This document shows, in pieces, positions 19,209 through 28,296 of a stretch of 64,000 nucleotides of DNA. The stretch spans positions 105,645 to 169,644 of the forward strand of contig NZ_BDAG01000010.1 of the NCBI RefSeq assembly GCF_002091715.1, given 5' to 3'. Position numbers and translations under genes: made by a program. This DNA comes from Pseudomonas migulae NBRC 103157 (GTDB taxonomy: Bacteria > Pseudomonadota > Gammaproteobacteria > Pseudomonadales > Pseudomonadaceae). Within the stretch, counting starts at the first letter, position 1. Each line of letters begins with the position of its first letter. The notes beneath the pieces were generated by a model. That model did not search any database. It worked only from the letters and a program-made list of their open reading frames with translations, and was not told the origin of the DNA.

Positions 19209-19676
19209 GTGCGACTGCGACTGATCGCCGTCGGTTCACGCATGCCCAAATGGGTGGAAGAAGGCTGGCATGAATATGCCAAGCGTCTTCCGTCCGAGCT
19301 GGCGCTGGAACTGGTGGAAATACCGCTCAACACCCGTGGCAAGAACGCCGACGTGGCACGCTTCATCCGTCAGGAAGGCGAAGCCATGCTGGCCAAGGTC
19401 GGGCCGAATGAGCGCGTTGTCACCCTCGAAGTCCATGGCAAGCCCTGGAGCACCGAGCAGTTGGCGGTCGAACTCGATCGCTGGCGGCTCGACTCGCGCA
19501 CGGTAAATTTCATGGTCGGCGGCCCCGAAGGGCTGGCGCCGGAAGTCTGTGCGCGGGCCGATCAGCGCTGGTCGTTATCGCCATTGACGTTGCCGCACCC
19601 GCTGGTGCGGATTCTGATCGGCGAACAGCTGTATCGTGCCTGGACAGTTCTGTCCGGCCACCCTTACCACAAGTAG
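19209..19676 (+). CDS. rlmH: 23S rRNA pseudouridine(1915) N3-methyltransferase RlmH
   Basis: SPOUT-class methyltransferase of 155 residues that methylates pseudouridine 1915 in helix 69 of 23S rRNA. The start is [15 protein letters not shown]; the SAM-binding knot shows as [10 protein letters not shown] and the C-terminal [20 protein letters not shown] segment. Length is exactly that of the family. The opening codon at 19209 is GTG. Confidence 0.96.
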   Translation: MRLRLIAVGSRMPKWVEEGWHEYAKRLPSELALELVEIPLNTRGKNADVARFIRQEGEAMLAKVGPNERVVTLEVHGKPWSTEQLAVELDRWRLDSRTVNFMVGGPEGLAPEVCARADQRWSLSPLTLPHPLVRILIGEQLYRAWTVLSGHPYHK

Positions 19677-19685
19677 TTCTGCCTC

Positions 19686-21581
19686 ATGTCCCAGCCGATC
19701 CGCATCAAGGACCACGAAAAAGACGCCCGTCTGGTGCGTGGCCGCGTCGTGTTCGGGGCAATTGCGGTGGTGGCGCTGATCGGCGTGCTGATCGCGCGCC
19801 TGTATTTCCTGCAGGTGATCCAGTACGAGTACCACTCGACCCTGTCGGAAAACAACCGCGTCCATGTGCAGCCGATTCCGCCCACCCGTGGGCTGATCTT
19901 CGACCGCAATGGCGTGGTGGTGGCCGACAACCGGCCGAGCTTCAGCCTGAGCATGACCCGCGAACGTTCCGGCGACTGGCAGCAAGTGCTCGACGTGATC
20001 GTCGAAGTGCTGGAGCTGACGCCCGAGGATCGGGTGATCTTCGAGAAACGCATGCGCCAGGGGCGACGGCCGTTCGAGCCGGTGCCGATCCTGTTCGAGC
20101 TGACCGAAGAACAGATCGCCCGCATCGCCGTGAATCAGTTCCGCCTGCCAGGTGTTGAAGTGGTTGCGCAACTGGTGCGGCATTACCCGCAGGGCGCGCA
20201 TTTTGCGCACTCGGTGGGTTACATGGGGCGGATCAACGAGAAAGAGCTGAAGTCCCTCGATCCGGTCAATTACAGCGGCACCCACCACATTGGCAAGACC
20301 GGTATCGAGCGCTTCTACGAGCCCGAGTTGCACGGTCAGGTGGGTTACGAAGAAGTCGAAACCAACGCGCGAGGCCGCGTATTGCGGGTGCTCAAGCGTA
20401 CCGATCCGATTCCCGGCAAGGACATCGTCCTGAGCCTGGACATCAAATTGCAAGAAGCGGCGGAAGCGGCACTCGGCGGTCGCCGTGGTGCGGTGGTGGC
20501 GCTCGACCCGGCGACCGGCGAAGTGCTGGCGATGGTCAGTCAGCCGAGTTTCGACCCGAACCTGTTCGTCACCGGCATCAGCTTCAAGGCTTACTCCGAG
20601 CTACGCGATTCCATCGACCGGCCTCTGTTTAACCGCGTGTTGCGCGGTCTGTATCCGCCGGGCTCGACCATCAAGCCGGCGGTAGCGATTGCCGGTCTGG
20701 ATTCGGGCGTGGTCACGGCATCGACCCGGGTTTTCGACCCCGGTTACTACCAGCTGCCCAACTACGATCACAAATACCGTAACTGGAACCGTACCGGTGA
20801 CGGCTACGTCGACCTGGACACGGCGATCATGCGGTCCAACGACACCTACTTCTATGACCTGGCGCACAAGCTGGGGATTGATCGCCTGTCGGCCTACATG
20901 GGCAAGTTCGGTATCGGCCAGAAAGTCTCCCTGGACATGTTCGAGGAGTCGCCGGGGCTGATGCCGTCCCGCGAGTGGAAACGCGCGACCCGTCGCCAGG
21001 CCTGGTTCCCGGGCGAAACGCTGATTCTCGGGATCGGCCAGGGCTATATGCAATCCACGCCGCTGCAACTGGCCCAGGCCACGGCGCTGGTGGCTAACAA
21101 AGGCGTGTGGAACCGTCCGCACCTGGCCAAGACCGTCGAAGGCGAGCGGCCGAAGGATGACAATCCGATGCCGGACATCGTCCTGCGCGATCCGTCCGAC
21201 TGGACCAAGGTCAACCATGGCATGCAGCAGGTGATGCACGGTGCTCGCGGTACCGCGCGCAAGGCATCGATCGGCGCGCAATACCGGATCGCCGGCAAAA
21301 GTGGTACGGCCCAGGTGGTCGCGATCAAGCAGGGCGAGAAGTACGATCGCTCCAAGGTTCAGGAGCGTCATCGCGACCACGCCTTGTTCGTCGGTTTCGC
21401 GCCGGCCGACAACCCGAAAATCGTGGTGTCGGTGATGGTCGAGAACGGCGAGTCCGGTTCCGGTGTCGCCGCGCCGGTGGTGCGTCAAGTCATGGACGCC
21501 TGGCTCCTGGACCAGGACGGCCGACTGAAAGCCGAATACGCCAGCCCAATCAGTGCGGAGGCTACGGCCCGTGAAGAGTAA
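19686..21581 (+). CDS. mrdA: Penicillin-binding protein 2 (elongasome transpeptidase)
   Basis: Class B PBP of 631 residues that crosslinks peptidoglycan during cell elongation, working with RodA. An N-terminal membrane anchor (about 25-45) precedes the dimerisation domain and a C-terminal transpeptidase. The active-site motifs are all present: PPGSTIKP (Ser 327), RSND, and AGKSGTAQV. It sits directly before rodA, whose GTG start lies eleven bases inside its 3' end, consistent with coupled synthesis of the pair. Confidence 0.96.
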   Translation: MSQPIRIKDHEKDARLVRGRVVFGAIAVVALIGVLIARLYFLQVIQYEYHSTLSENNRVHVQPIPPTRGLIFDRNGVVVADNRPSFSLSMTRERSGDWQQVLDVIVEVLELTPEDRVIFEKRMRQGRRPFEPVPILFELTEEQIARIAVNQFRLPGVEVVAQLVRHYPQGAHFAHSVGYMGRINEKELKSLDPVNYSGTHHIGKTGIERFYEPELHGQVGYEEVETNARGRVLRVLKRTDPIPGKDIVLSLDIKLQEAAEAALGGRRGAVVALDPATGEVLAMVSQPSFDPNLFVTGISFKAYSELRDSIDRPLFNRVLRGLYPPGSTIKPAVAIAGLDSGVVTASTRVFDPGYYQLPNYDHKYRNWNRTGDGYVDLDTAIMRSNDTYFYDLAHKLGIDRLSAYMGKFGIGQKVSLDMFEESPGLMPSREWKRATRRQAWFPGETLILGIGQGYMQSTPLQLAQATALVANKGVWNRPHLAKTVEGERPKDDNPMPDIVLRDPSDWTKVNHGMQQVMHGARGTARKASIGAQYRIAGKSGTAQVVAIKQGEKYDRSKVQERHRDHALFVGFAPADNPKIVVSVMVENGESGSGVAAPVVRQVMDAWLLDQDGRLKAEYASPISAEATAREE

Positions 21582-22716
21582 TTTCGATCGCATCCTCTCC
21601 AGTGAGGATGTGATGCGTCGCCGTGCGACGCTGTTGCAACGCATGCACATCGACGGCCCGTTGCTGATCCTGCTGCTGACCCTCGCCGCCGGCAGCCTGT
21701 TCGTGCTGTATTCGGCCAGCGGCAAGAGCTGGGATCTGCTGGCCAAGCAAGCTACCTCGTTCGGCATCGGCCTGGTGTCGATGATCGTGATTGCGCAGTT
21801 CGAACCGCGCTTCATGGCCCGCTGGGTGCCGGTCGGTTATGTGCTCGGCGTGCTGTTGCTGGTGGTGGTGGACGTCATGGGCCACAACGCCATGGGCGCC
21901 ACGCGCTGGATCAACATTCCGGGGGTGATCCGCTTCCAGCCTTCGGAGTTCATGAAGATCCTGATGCCGGCGACCATCGCCTGGTATTTGTCCAAACGCA
22001 CCTTGCCGCCGCAGCTCAAGCATGTGGGCGTCAGTCTGTTTCTGATTGGTTTGCCGTTCATTCTGATCGTGCGCCAGCCCGATCTCGGCACTTCGTTGCT
22101 GATTCTCGCGGGCGGTGCGTTCGTGCTGTTCATGGGTGGCCTGCGCTGGCGCTGGATTATCAGCGTGCTGGCCGCCGCCGTGCCGGTGGCCGTGGGGATG
22201 TGGTTTTTCATCATGCACGACTACCAGAAGCAGCGAATCCTGACGTTCCTCGACCCGGAAAGCGATCCGCTGGGCACCGGCTGGAACATTATCCAGTCGA
22301 AAGCGGCCATCGGCTCCGGCGGCGTCTTCGGCAAAGGCTGGCTGCTGGGTACCCAGTCGCACCTGGACTTCCTGCCGGAAAGCCACACCGACTTCATTAT
22401 CGCGGTCATGGGCGAGGAGTTCGGCCTGGTCGGCATCTGCGCGCTGCTGCTGATTTACCTGCTGTTGATCGGCCGCGGGCTGGTGATTACCGCCCAGGCC
22501 CAGACATTGTTCGGCAAATTGCTCGCGGGCGCCCTTACCATGACGTTTTTTGTTTACGTTTTCGTCAACATCGGTATGGTCAGTGGCCTGTTGCCGGTTG
22601 TGGGGGTGCCGTTGCCGTTCATTAGCTACGGAGGAACTTCGCTGGTAACGCTGCTGTCAGCGTTTGGGGTTTTGATGTCGATCCATACCCATCGTAAGTG
22701 GATCGCACAAGTTTGA
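21571..22716 (+). CDS. rodA: Peptidoglycan glycosyltransferase RodA (SEDS family)
   Basis: Polytopic SEDS protein of 381 residues that polymerises glycan strands with PBP2. Family stretches include ATRWINIPGVIRFQPSEFMK in the first half, the PDLGTSLL segment, and FISYGGTSLVTLLSAFG near the end. I use GTG at 21571 with GGAG about ten bases upstream; it overlaps mrdA by eleven bases. A longer in-frame start at 21553 would overlap further and lacks a better site. Confidence 0.95.
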   Translation: MKSNFDRILSSEDVMRRRATLLQRMHIDGPLLILLLTLAAGSLFVLYSASGKSWDLLAKQATSFGIGLVSMIVIAQFEPRFMARWVPVGYVLGVLLLVVVDVMGHNAMGATRWINIPGVIRFQPSEFMKILMPATIAWYLSKRTLPPQLKHVGVSLFLIGLPFILIVRQPDLGTSLLILAGGAFVLFMGGLRWRWIISVLAAAVPVAVGMWFFIMHDYQKQRILTFLDPESDPLGTGWNIIQSKAAIGSGGVFGKGWLLGTQSHLDFLPESHTDFIIAVMGEEFGLVGICALLLIYLLLIGRGLVITAQAQTLFGKLLAGALTMTFFVYVFVNIGMVSGLLPVVGVPLPFISYGGTSLVTLLSAFGVLMSIHTHRKWIAQV

Positions 22717-22733
22717 ATAAGGTGAAGATTTCA

Positions 22734-23744
22734 ATGCAAGTAATGCGTGGCTGGGCGACTCGAAATGCGCCATGGGTCAGCCTGGTAAGCATCCTTGGCA
22801 TCGCGCAGGACGCGTTGGCCGGCGATTACGAAGGCACACCCCAGGTGGCCGAATTCGTCGGTGAAATGACCCGCGACTACGGCTTTGCCGGTGAACAGCT
22901 GATGGGCGTGTTCCGCGAAGCCGAGCGCAAGCAGACGATTCTGGACGCGATCTCGAAACCCGCCGAGCGGGTCAAGCAGTGGAACGAATATCGTCCGATG
23001 TTCATCACCGACGCGCGCATCGCCCGCGGCGTGGATTTCTGGCGACAGCACGAGGCGGTACTGGCCCGCGCCGAGCAGGAATACGGTGTGCCAGCCCAGG
23101 TCATTGTCTCGATCATCGGCGTTGAGACCTTTTTCGGCCGCAATACCGGCAATTACCGGGTGATCGACGCCTTGTCGACCCTGGGTTTCGACTATCCTCC
23201 CCGTGCCGAATTCTTCCGCAAGGAATTGCGTGAATTCCTGCTGCTGGCCCGGGAAGAACAGGTTGATCCGCTGACCCTCAAGGGCTCCTACGCCGGGGCG
23301 ATGGGCCTGCCGCAGTTCATGCCGAGCAGTTTTCGCGCCTATGCGGTGGATTTCGACGGTGACGGCCACATTAATATCTGGACCAATCCCGACGATGCCA
23401 TCGGCAGCGTCGCCAGTTATTTCAAGCGTCACGGCTGGGTGGCCGGTGAACCTGTGGTCAGCCGCGCCGATGTGCGTGGCGCGCAGGTCGACGAAGGTTT
23501 GACTGCCGGCATCGAGCCGACTAAAACCGTCGGGGAGTTGCGGGCGCTGGGGTGGTCAAGTCATGATGCGCTGCGCGATGATATGCCGGTCACGGCATTC
23601 CGCCTGGAAGGTGACAATGGCTCTGAATACTGGATGGGCCTGACGAATTTTTACGCAATCACGCGTTATAACCGCAGCGTGATGTACGCCATGGCGGTAC
23701 ATCAACTGTCTGAACAGCTGGTCCAAGCACGGGGCGTCAAGTAA
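22734..23744 (+). CDS. Lytic murein transglycosylase, MltB family (SltB1-like)
   Basis: Periplasmic enzyme of 336 residues that cleaves glycan strands to 1,6-anhydromuramic acid products. A signal peptide covers about residues 1-29 (ending ALAGDY, with no lipobox, so the protein is soluble). The catalytic Glu 131 lies in IIGVETFFGRN; the substrate-side motifs GSYAGAMGLPQFMPSS and DFDGDGHINIW follow. The start at 22734 has AAGGTGAAG upstream. It occupies the place of P. aeruginosa sltB1 after rodA and touches rlpA (TAATG). Confidence 0.93.
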   Translation: MQVMRGWATRNAPWVSLVSILGIAQDALAGDYEGTPQVAEFVGEMTRDYGFAGEQLMGVFREAERKQTILDAISKPAERVKQWNEYRPMFITDARIARGVDFWRQHEAVLARAEQEYGVPAQVIVSIIGVETFFGRNTGNYRVIDALSTLGFDYPPRAEFFRKELREFLLLAREEQVDPLTLKGSYAGAMGLPQFMPSSFRAYAVDFDGDGHINIWTNPDDAIGSVASYFKRHGWVAGEPVVSRADVRGAQVDEGLTAGIEPTKTVGELRALGWSSHDALRDDMPVTAFRLEGDNGSEYWMGLTNFYAITRYNRSVMYAMAVHQLSEQLVQARGVK

Positions 23745-24757
23745 TGCGGGCATTGCCTATGAATAAACCCCTGAAGCTGATGGCATTCGCCGCGTTGGCA
23801 GTGCTGGTCGCCAGTTGTTCGACCAGCCGCTCGCCGACACAGAAGTCTTCTTCCACCGCCGTGCGCTCGACGCCGGGGCTGGACATCAACCGCGCCCACA
23901 AAGATGGCGCACCGTGGTGGGACGTCGACGTTTCGCGCATCCCGGATGCCACGCCAACCCTGCACACCGGTCCTTACAAGGCCAACCCGTACACCGTGCT
24001 GGGCAAGACTTACTTCCCGCTGCAGGAATCCAGGACCTACGTCGCCTCGGGCACGGCGTCCTGGTATGGCACCAAGTTCCACGGCCAGAACACCGCCAAC
24101 GGCGAAGTGTATGACCTGTATGGCATGAGTGCCGCCCACAAGACCTTGCCACTGCCAAGTTACGTTCGGGTGACCAACCTGGACAACAACAAGACCGTGA
24201 TCCTGCGGGTCAACGACCGCGGCCCGTTCTACTCGGACCGCATCATCGACTTGTCCTACGCAGCCGCGAAAAAACTCGGCTATGCCGAAACCGGCACTGC
24301 ACGGGTCAAGGTTGAAGGCATCGATCCACAGCAATGGTGGGCCGCCAAAGGCCGTCCGGCGCCTTTGATGCTCAACGAGCCGCAAGTCGCGCAAAATACC
24401 GCGCCGACGATTACCGCTTCGGCCGGCACGGTCGAACAATGGACACCGCCGCCGCAGCAACACGCTGCGGCCGTCGTGCCCGTGCAGATCGATGCAAAAA
24501 AAAACGCTTCTGTACCAGCCTCTGGCCAGTATCTGCAGGTGGGCGCGTTCGCCAACCCGGACGCTGCAGAACTCCTGAGATCGAAGCTCAGCGGGATGGT
24601 GAGCGCTCCGGTGTTCATCAGCTCGATCGTGCGCAATCAACAGACACTGCATCGGGTGCGCCTGGGGCCGATCGGCTCGCCGGGTGAAATCCAGCAAGTG
24701 CAGAACAGTGTGCGTCTGGCCAATCTCGGTTCGCCGAGCGTGGTCACCGCCGAGTAA
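23744..24757 (+). CDS. rlpA: Endolytic transglycosylase / septal ring lipoprotein RlpA
   Basis: Lipoprotein of 337 residues that cleaves glycan strands lacking stem peptides at the septum. The signal peptide ends in LVASC (lipidated Cys 25). A double-psi beta-barrel domain lies at about 100-190 (SGTASWYGTKFHGQNTANGE, and RVNDRGPF with its Asp), then a Pro/Ala-rich linker, then a SPOR domain at about 258-335 (YLQVGAFANPDAAELL) that binds denuded septal glycan. The linker just before SPOR is encoded by a run of nine A bases. A second ATG at 23759 (MNKPLKL) is an equally plausible start and has the same lipobox. Confidence 0.94.
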   Translation: MRALPMNKPLKLMAFAALAVLVASCSTSRSPTQKSSSTAVRSTPGLDINRAHKDGAPWWDVDVSRIPDATPTLHTGPYKANPYTVLGKTYFPLQESRTYVASGTASWYGTKFHGQNTANGEVYDLYGMSAAHKTLPLPSYVRVTNLDNNKTVILRVNDRGPFYSDRIIDLSYAAAKKLGYAETGTARVKVEGIDPQQWWAAKGRPAPLMLNEPQVAQNTAPTITASAGTVEQWTPPPQQHAAAVVPVQIDAKKNASVPASGQYLQVGAFANPDAAELLRSKLSGMVSAPVFISSIVRNQQTLHRVRLGPIGSPGEIQQVQNSVRLANLGSPSVVTAE

Positions 24758-24868
24758 TACGTAGTACTTGATTGACGGTTCACTTGCGGTTTCGGGGGGT
24801 GAACCTGGTTGTTGGCTCGTTGAAGAACAAAAGCCCGGCAAGGGTTCTGAGTGAACGACTGAACACGC

Positions 24869-24906
24869 GATGGCCCGTTAGAGGGCCATCTTGATTAGTT
24901 TTGCCC
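24869..24906 (+). terminator. Possible intrinsic terminator after rlpA
   Basis: GATGGCCC-N6-GGGCCATC is a perfect 8-base stem followed by a T-rich stretch (TTGATTAGTTTT). The T run is interrupted, so termination may be partial. dacC begins 35 bases further on. Confidence 0.5.
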
Positions 24907-24940
24907 TCGGGCAGTTTCCATTAGCGATTTCGAGAGACGG

Positions 24941-26098
24941 ATGAACATCACCACCTTTGCCAAACGCCTGTGCCTTCTAGTCCCGCTGCTCCTCTCGCCT
25001 GCGGCTTTCGCGGTCGAGATGATGCCGTCGCCGCCACAACTGGCCGCCAAAGCCTATGTGCTCATGGATGCCAGCAGCGGCAACGTGCTGGTCGAGAACA
25101 ACGGTGACCAGCGTCTGCCGCCTGCCAGCCTGACCAAGCTGATGACCGCGTACATCGCGACCCTGGAAATCCGTCGTGGCCAGATCGGCGAAAACGATCC
25201 GGTGACCGTCAGCGAAAACGCGTGGCGTACCGGTGGTTCGCGGATGTTCATCAAGGTCGGCTCGCAAGTGACCGTCAGCGACCTGTTGCACGGCATCATC
25301 ATTCAATCGGGCAACGACGCCAGTGTTGCGCTCGCCGAGCACATCGCCGGCAGCGAAGACGCTTTCGCCGACATGATGAACAAAACCGTGGCCGACCTGG
25401 GCATGACCAACAGCCACTTCATGAACCCGACCGGTCTGCCGAACCCTGAGCACTACTCGTCGGCTCACGACATGGCAGTGCTGGCTCGCGCGATCATCCA
25501 CGAAGACCCGGCTCACTACGCGATCTACTCGCAGAAAGAGTTCTTCTGGAACGGCATCAAGCAACCTAACCGCAACCTGCTGCTGTGGCGCGACAAGACC
25601 GTCGACGGTCTGAAAACTGGCCACACTGACGAAGCTGGCTACTGCATGGTGTCTTCGGCGGTACGTGATGGCATGCGCCTGATCGCCGTGGTGTTCGGCA
25701 CCAACAGCGAAGTGGCCCGCGCCTCTGAAACCCAGAAGCTGCTGACCTACGGTTTCCGTTTCTTCGAAACCCAGACCTTCTATCAGAAAGGCGCCGAGCT
25801 GGCTCAGGCCCCTGTCTGGAAAGGCAGCACCAATCAAGTCAAGGCCGGCCTGGCTCAAGACCTGACCATGACCCTGCCAAAAGGCCAGCTGAAAAAGCTC
25901 GCCGCGAGCATGACCATGAACCCGCAACTGGTTGCGCCAATCGCCAAGGGCGACGTGATCGGTAAAGTCGAAGTGAAACTGGACGACAAGGTGGTGCACA
26001 GCGCTGACCTGATCGCCCTGGACGCTGTCGAGGAGGGTGGTATCTTCCGCCGCATGTGGGATAGCATCCGTCTATTCTTCTACGGCTTGTTCAACTGA
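24941..26098 (+). CDS. dacC: D-alanyl-D-alanine carboxypeptidase (PBP5/6 type)
   Basis: Periplasmic DD-carboxypeptidase of 385 residues that trims the terminal D-Ala from peptidoglycan pentapeptides. Signal peptide of about 24 residues; SxxK motif SLTK (Ser 63), SxN motif SGN (Ser 123) and KTG (Lys 225). The C-terminal domain ends in an amphipathic helix (FRRMWDSIRLFFYGLFN), the usual membrane anchor of PBP5/6. It lies between rlpA and ybeD, where PBP5-type genes sit in related bacteria. Confidence 0.96.
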   Translation: MNITTFAKRLCLLVPLLLSPAAFAVEMMPSPPQLAAKAYVLMDASSGNVLVENNGDQRLPPASLTKLMTAYIATLEIRRGQIGENDPVTVSENAWRTGGSRMFIKVGSQVTVSDLLHGIIIQSGNDASVALAEHIAGSEDAFADMMNKTVADLGMTNSHFMNPTGLPNPEHYSSAHDMAVLARAIIHEDPAHYAIYSQKEFFWNGIKQPNRNLLLWRDKTVDGLKTGHTDEAGYCMVSSAVRDGMRLIAVVFGTNSEVARASETQKLLTYGFRFFETQTFYQKGAELAQAPVWKGSTNQVKAGLAQDLTMTLPKGQLKKLAASMTMNPQLVAPIAKGDVIGKVEVKLDDKVVHSADLIALDAVEEGGIFRRMWDSIRLFFYGLFN

Positions 26099-26114
26099 AT
26101 TAGTGTGGACTCTC

Positions 26115-26145
26115 ATGGCCCCGCTCCACTCCGGAGCGGGGCCAT
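26115..26145 (+). terminator. Strong hairpin between dacC and ybeD
   Basis: A perfect 13-base GC-rich stem (ATGGCCCCGCTCC and its complement) with a 5-base loop lies 17 bases after dacC. No T run follows, so it may stabilise the dacC message or cause pausing rather than end transcription. Confidence 0.5.
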
Positions 26146-26178
26146 GTCCGTTGCCACGGCTTACGAGGCCGTTACGCC

Positions 26179-26454
26179 ATGACAGACACCGAAGTAAACG
26201 CGCCAAAAATCGAATTCCCCTGCGCGGACTACCCGATCAAGGTGATCGGCGACACCGGCGTGGGTTTCAAGGACAAGATCATCGCGATCCTTGAGAAACA
26301 CGCGACCGTTGACCACAAGACCCTGGCCGAGCGCCAGAGTACCAACGGCAAGTACACGACCATCCAGCTGCACATCATCGCCACCGGTCAAGAACAGCTG
26401 TACGACATCAACAGCGAGTTGCGGGCTACCGGTTTCGTGCACATGGTGCTGTGA
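26179..26454 (+). CDS. ybeD: YbeD/DUF493 family protein
   Basis: A 91-residue cytoplasmic protein with an ACT-like ferredoxin fold, family YbeD (DUF493). Recognisable parts are [14 protein letters not shown] near the start and [19 protein letters not shown] in the middle. The function is unproven; it is nearly always found in front of lipB, as here, where the stop (TGA) overlaps the lipB ATG. Confidence 0.92.
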   Translation: MTDTEVNAPKIEFPCADYPIKVIGDTGVGFKDKIIAILEKHATVDHKTLAERQSTNGKYTTIQLHIIATGQEQLYDINSELRATGFVHMVL

Positions 26455-27101
26455 TGTCTGGCTCGCTGGGCTTTCGCGAGCTCGGCCAGATGGCTTACGA
26501 GCCGGTCTGGCATGCCATGCAGCGCTTCACCAACGAACGCGGCAGCGATGCCGCAGACGAGATCTGGCTGGTGGAACACCCACCGGTGTTCACCCAGGGC
26601 CAGGCCGGCAAGGCCGAGCACTTGTTGCTGCCGGGCGATATTCCGGTGGTGCAGGTCGACCGCGGTGGCCAGGTGACTTATCACGGTCCCGGTCAGTTGG
26701 TGGCCTACCTGTTGCTCGATGTACGCAAGCTCGGTTTCGGCGTGCGTGACCTGGTCACCCGCATGGAACATTGCCTGATCGAGTTGCTGGCCAGTTACGG
26801 CGTCACTGCCGCGGCCAAGCCGGATGCGCCAGGTGTCTACGTCGACGGGGCGAAGATCGCTTCCCTGGGTTTGCGGATTCGCCATGGTTGTTCCTTTCAT
26901 GGCCTGGCCCTGAACGTGGACATGGACCTGGAACCGTTTCGACGGATTAATCCCTGCGGCTACGCCGGGCTGGCGATGACCCAGCTGAGCGATCACGCAG
27001 GATCGATTGAATTTGCCGAGGTAAGTGCCCGGCTGCGCGCGCAGCTCGTCAAACACCTCGACTATGCTGAGCAGACGACCCTAACGGGCGGAATCGACTG
27101 A
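26454..27101 (+). CDS. lipB: Octanoyltransferase LipB
   Basis: Transfers octanoate from acyl carrier protein to lipoyl domains, the first step of lipoate synthesis. The 215-residue protein has the family motif [20 protein letters not shown], the catalytic Lys in [10 protein letters not shown] and the catalytic Cys in [12 protein letters not shown] at 26454 overlaps the ybeD stop; a GTG one codon earlier is possible. lipA follows after one base. Confidence 0.96.
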   Translation: MSGSLGFRELGQMAYEPVWHAMQRFTNERGSDAADEIWLVEHPPVFTQGQAGKAEHLLLPGDIPVVQVDRGGQVTYHGPGQLVAYLLLDVRKLGFGVRDLVTRMEHCLIELLASYGVTAAAKPDAPGVYVDGAKIASLGLRIRHGCSFHGLALNVDMDLEPFRRINPCGYAGLAMTQLSDHAGSIEFAEVSARLRAQLVKHLDYAEQTTLTGGID

Positions 27102-27102
27102 T

Positions 27103-28125
27103 ATGACTACTGATGCAGTGCAAACCATGATCCCGACGCTGGATGTCACCGAGCGTCCGGCCCCGCGTGCCAAGGTAGAAGCCGGCGTCAAGCTGCGCGG
27201 CGCCGAGAAGGTTGCACGCATCCCGGTGAAGATCATCCCGACCACCGAACTGCCGAAGAAACCCGACTGGATCCGCGTGCGCATCCCGGTTTCCCCGGAA
27301 GTCGATCGCATCAAGGCCCTGCTGCGCAAACACAAGCTGCATAGCGTGTGCGAAGAAGCGTCCTGCCCGAACCTGGGCGAGTGCTTCTCCGGCGGCACCG
27401 CAACGTTCATGATCATGGGCGACATCTGCACCCGTCGCTGCCCGTTCTGCGACGTGGGCCACGGCCGTCCGAAACCACTGGACGTCAACGAGCCGGAAAG
27501 CCTGGCCATCGCCATTGCCGACCTGAAACTGAAATACGTGGTGATCACCTCGGTGGACCGCGACGACTTGCGTGACGGCGGTGCCCAGCACTTTGCCGAC
27601 TGCATCCGCGAGATCCGCAAGCTGTCGCCGAATGTACAGCTCGAAACCCTGGTCCCGGACTACCGTGGCCGCATGGACGTCGCACTGGAAATCACCGCCG
27701 CCGAGCCGCCGGATGTGTTCAACCACAACCTGGAAACCGTGCCGCGCCTGTACAAGGCTGCGCGTCCGGGTTCGGACTACCAGTGGTCGCTGACCCTGCT
27801 GCAACGCTTCAAGCAGATGATGCCGCACATTCCGACCAAATCCGGCCTGATGCTGGGTCTGGGCGAAACTGACGAAGAAGTCATCGAAGTCATGAAGCGC
27901 ATGCGCGAACACGACATCGACATGTTGACCCTGGGCCAGTACCTGCAACCGTCCCGCAGCCACTTGCCGGTGCAGCGTTTCGTGCACCCGGACACCTTCG
28001 CCTGGTTCGCCGAGGAAGGTTACAAAATGGGCTTCAAGAACGTCGCTTCCGGCCCGCTGGTACGCTCCTCGTACCACGCCGACGAGCAGGCGAAGCTGGT
28101 TAAAGCCGAGCTGATGTCGTCCTGA
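27103..28125 (+). CDS. lipA: Lipoyl synthase
   Basis: Radical SAM enzyme of 340 residues that inserts two sulfurs into the octanoyl group. Both iron-sulfur sites are visible: the auxiliary cluster cysteines in [12 protein letters not shown] and the radical SAM motif CTRRCPFC. The C-terminal SSYHADEQA segment contains the Ser ligand of the auxiliary cluster (RSSYHA). A strong terminator follows, closing the proA-to-lipA block. Confidence 0.97.
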   Translation: MTTDAVQTMIPTLDVTERPAPRAKVEAGVKLRGAEKVARIPVKIIPTTELPKKPDWIRVRIPVSPEVDRIKALLRKHKLHSVCEEASCPNLGECFSGGTATFMIMGDICTRRCPFCDVGHGRPKPLDVNEPESLAIAIADLKLKYVVITSVDRDDLRDGGAQHFADCIREIRKLSPNVQLETLVPDYRGRMDVALEITAAEPPDVFNHNLETVPRLYKAARPGSDYQWSLTLLQRFKQMMPHIPTKSGLMLGLGETDEEVIEVMKRMREHDIDMLTLGQYLQPSRSHLPVQRFVHPDTFAWFAEEGYKMGFKNVASGPLVRSSYHADEQAKLVKAELMSS

Positions 28126-28137
28126 TCACGCGGTGAG

Positions 28138-28179
28138 AAAAAAATGCCCGCACGGCTTCCGGCCCTGCGGGCATTTTTT
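28138..28179 (+). terminator. Intrinsic terminator after lipA
   Basis: ATGCCCGCA with its perfect complement TGCGGGCAT, a 13-base GC-rich loop and a run of six T bases, preceded by seven A bases. It is strong and could work in both directions. Confidence 0.93.
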
Positions 28180-28296
28180 CGCCTTGCCTGTGGCGATCAC
28201 TGCTTTTCCTGCAACCTGTGGGGCGACAGACCCTCTTCTGTTTGTCCCCGTTCCTGACTACTGTGTGCTGAAGATTTCGCGCAGGGAGATTCATGG

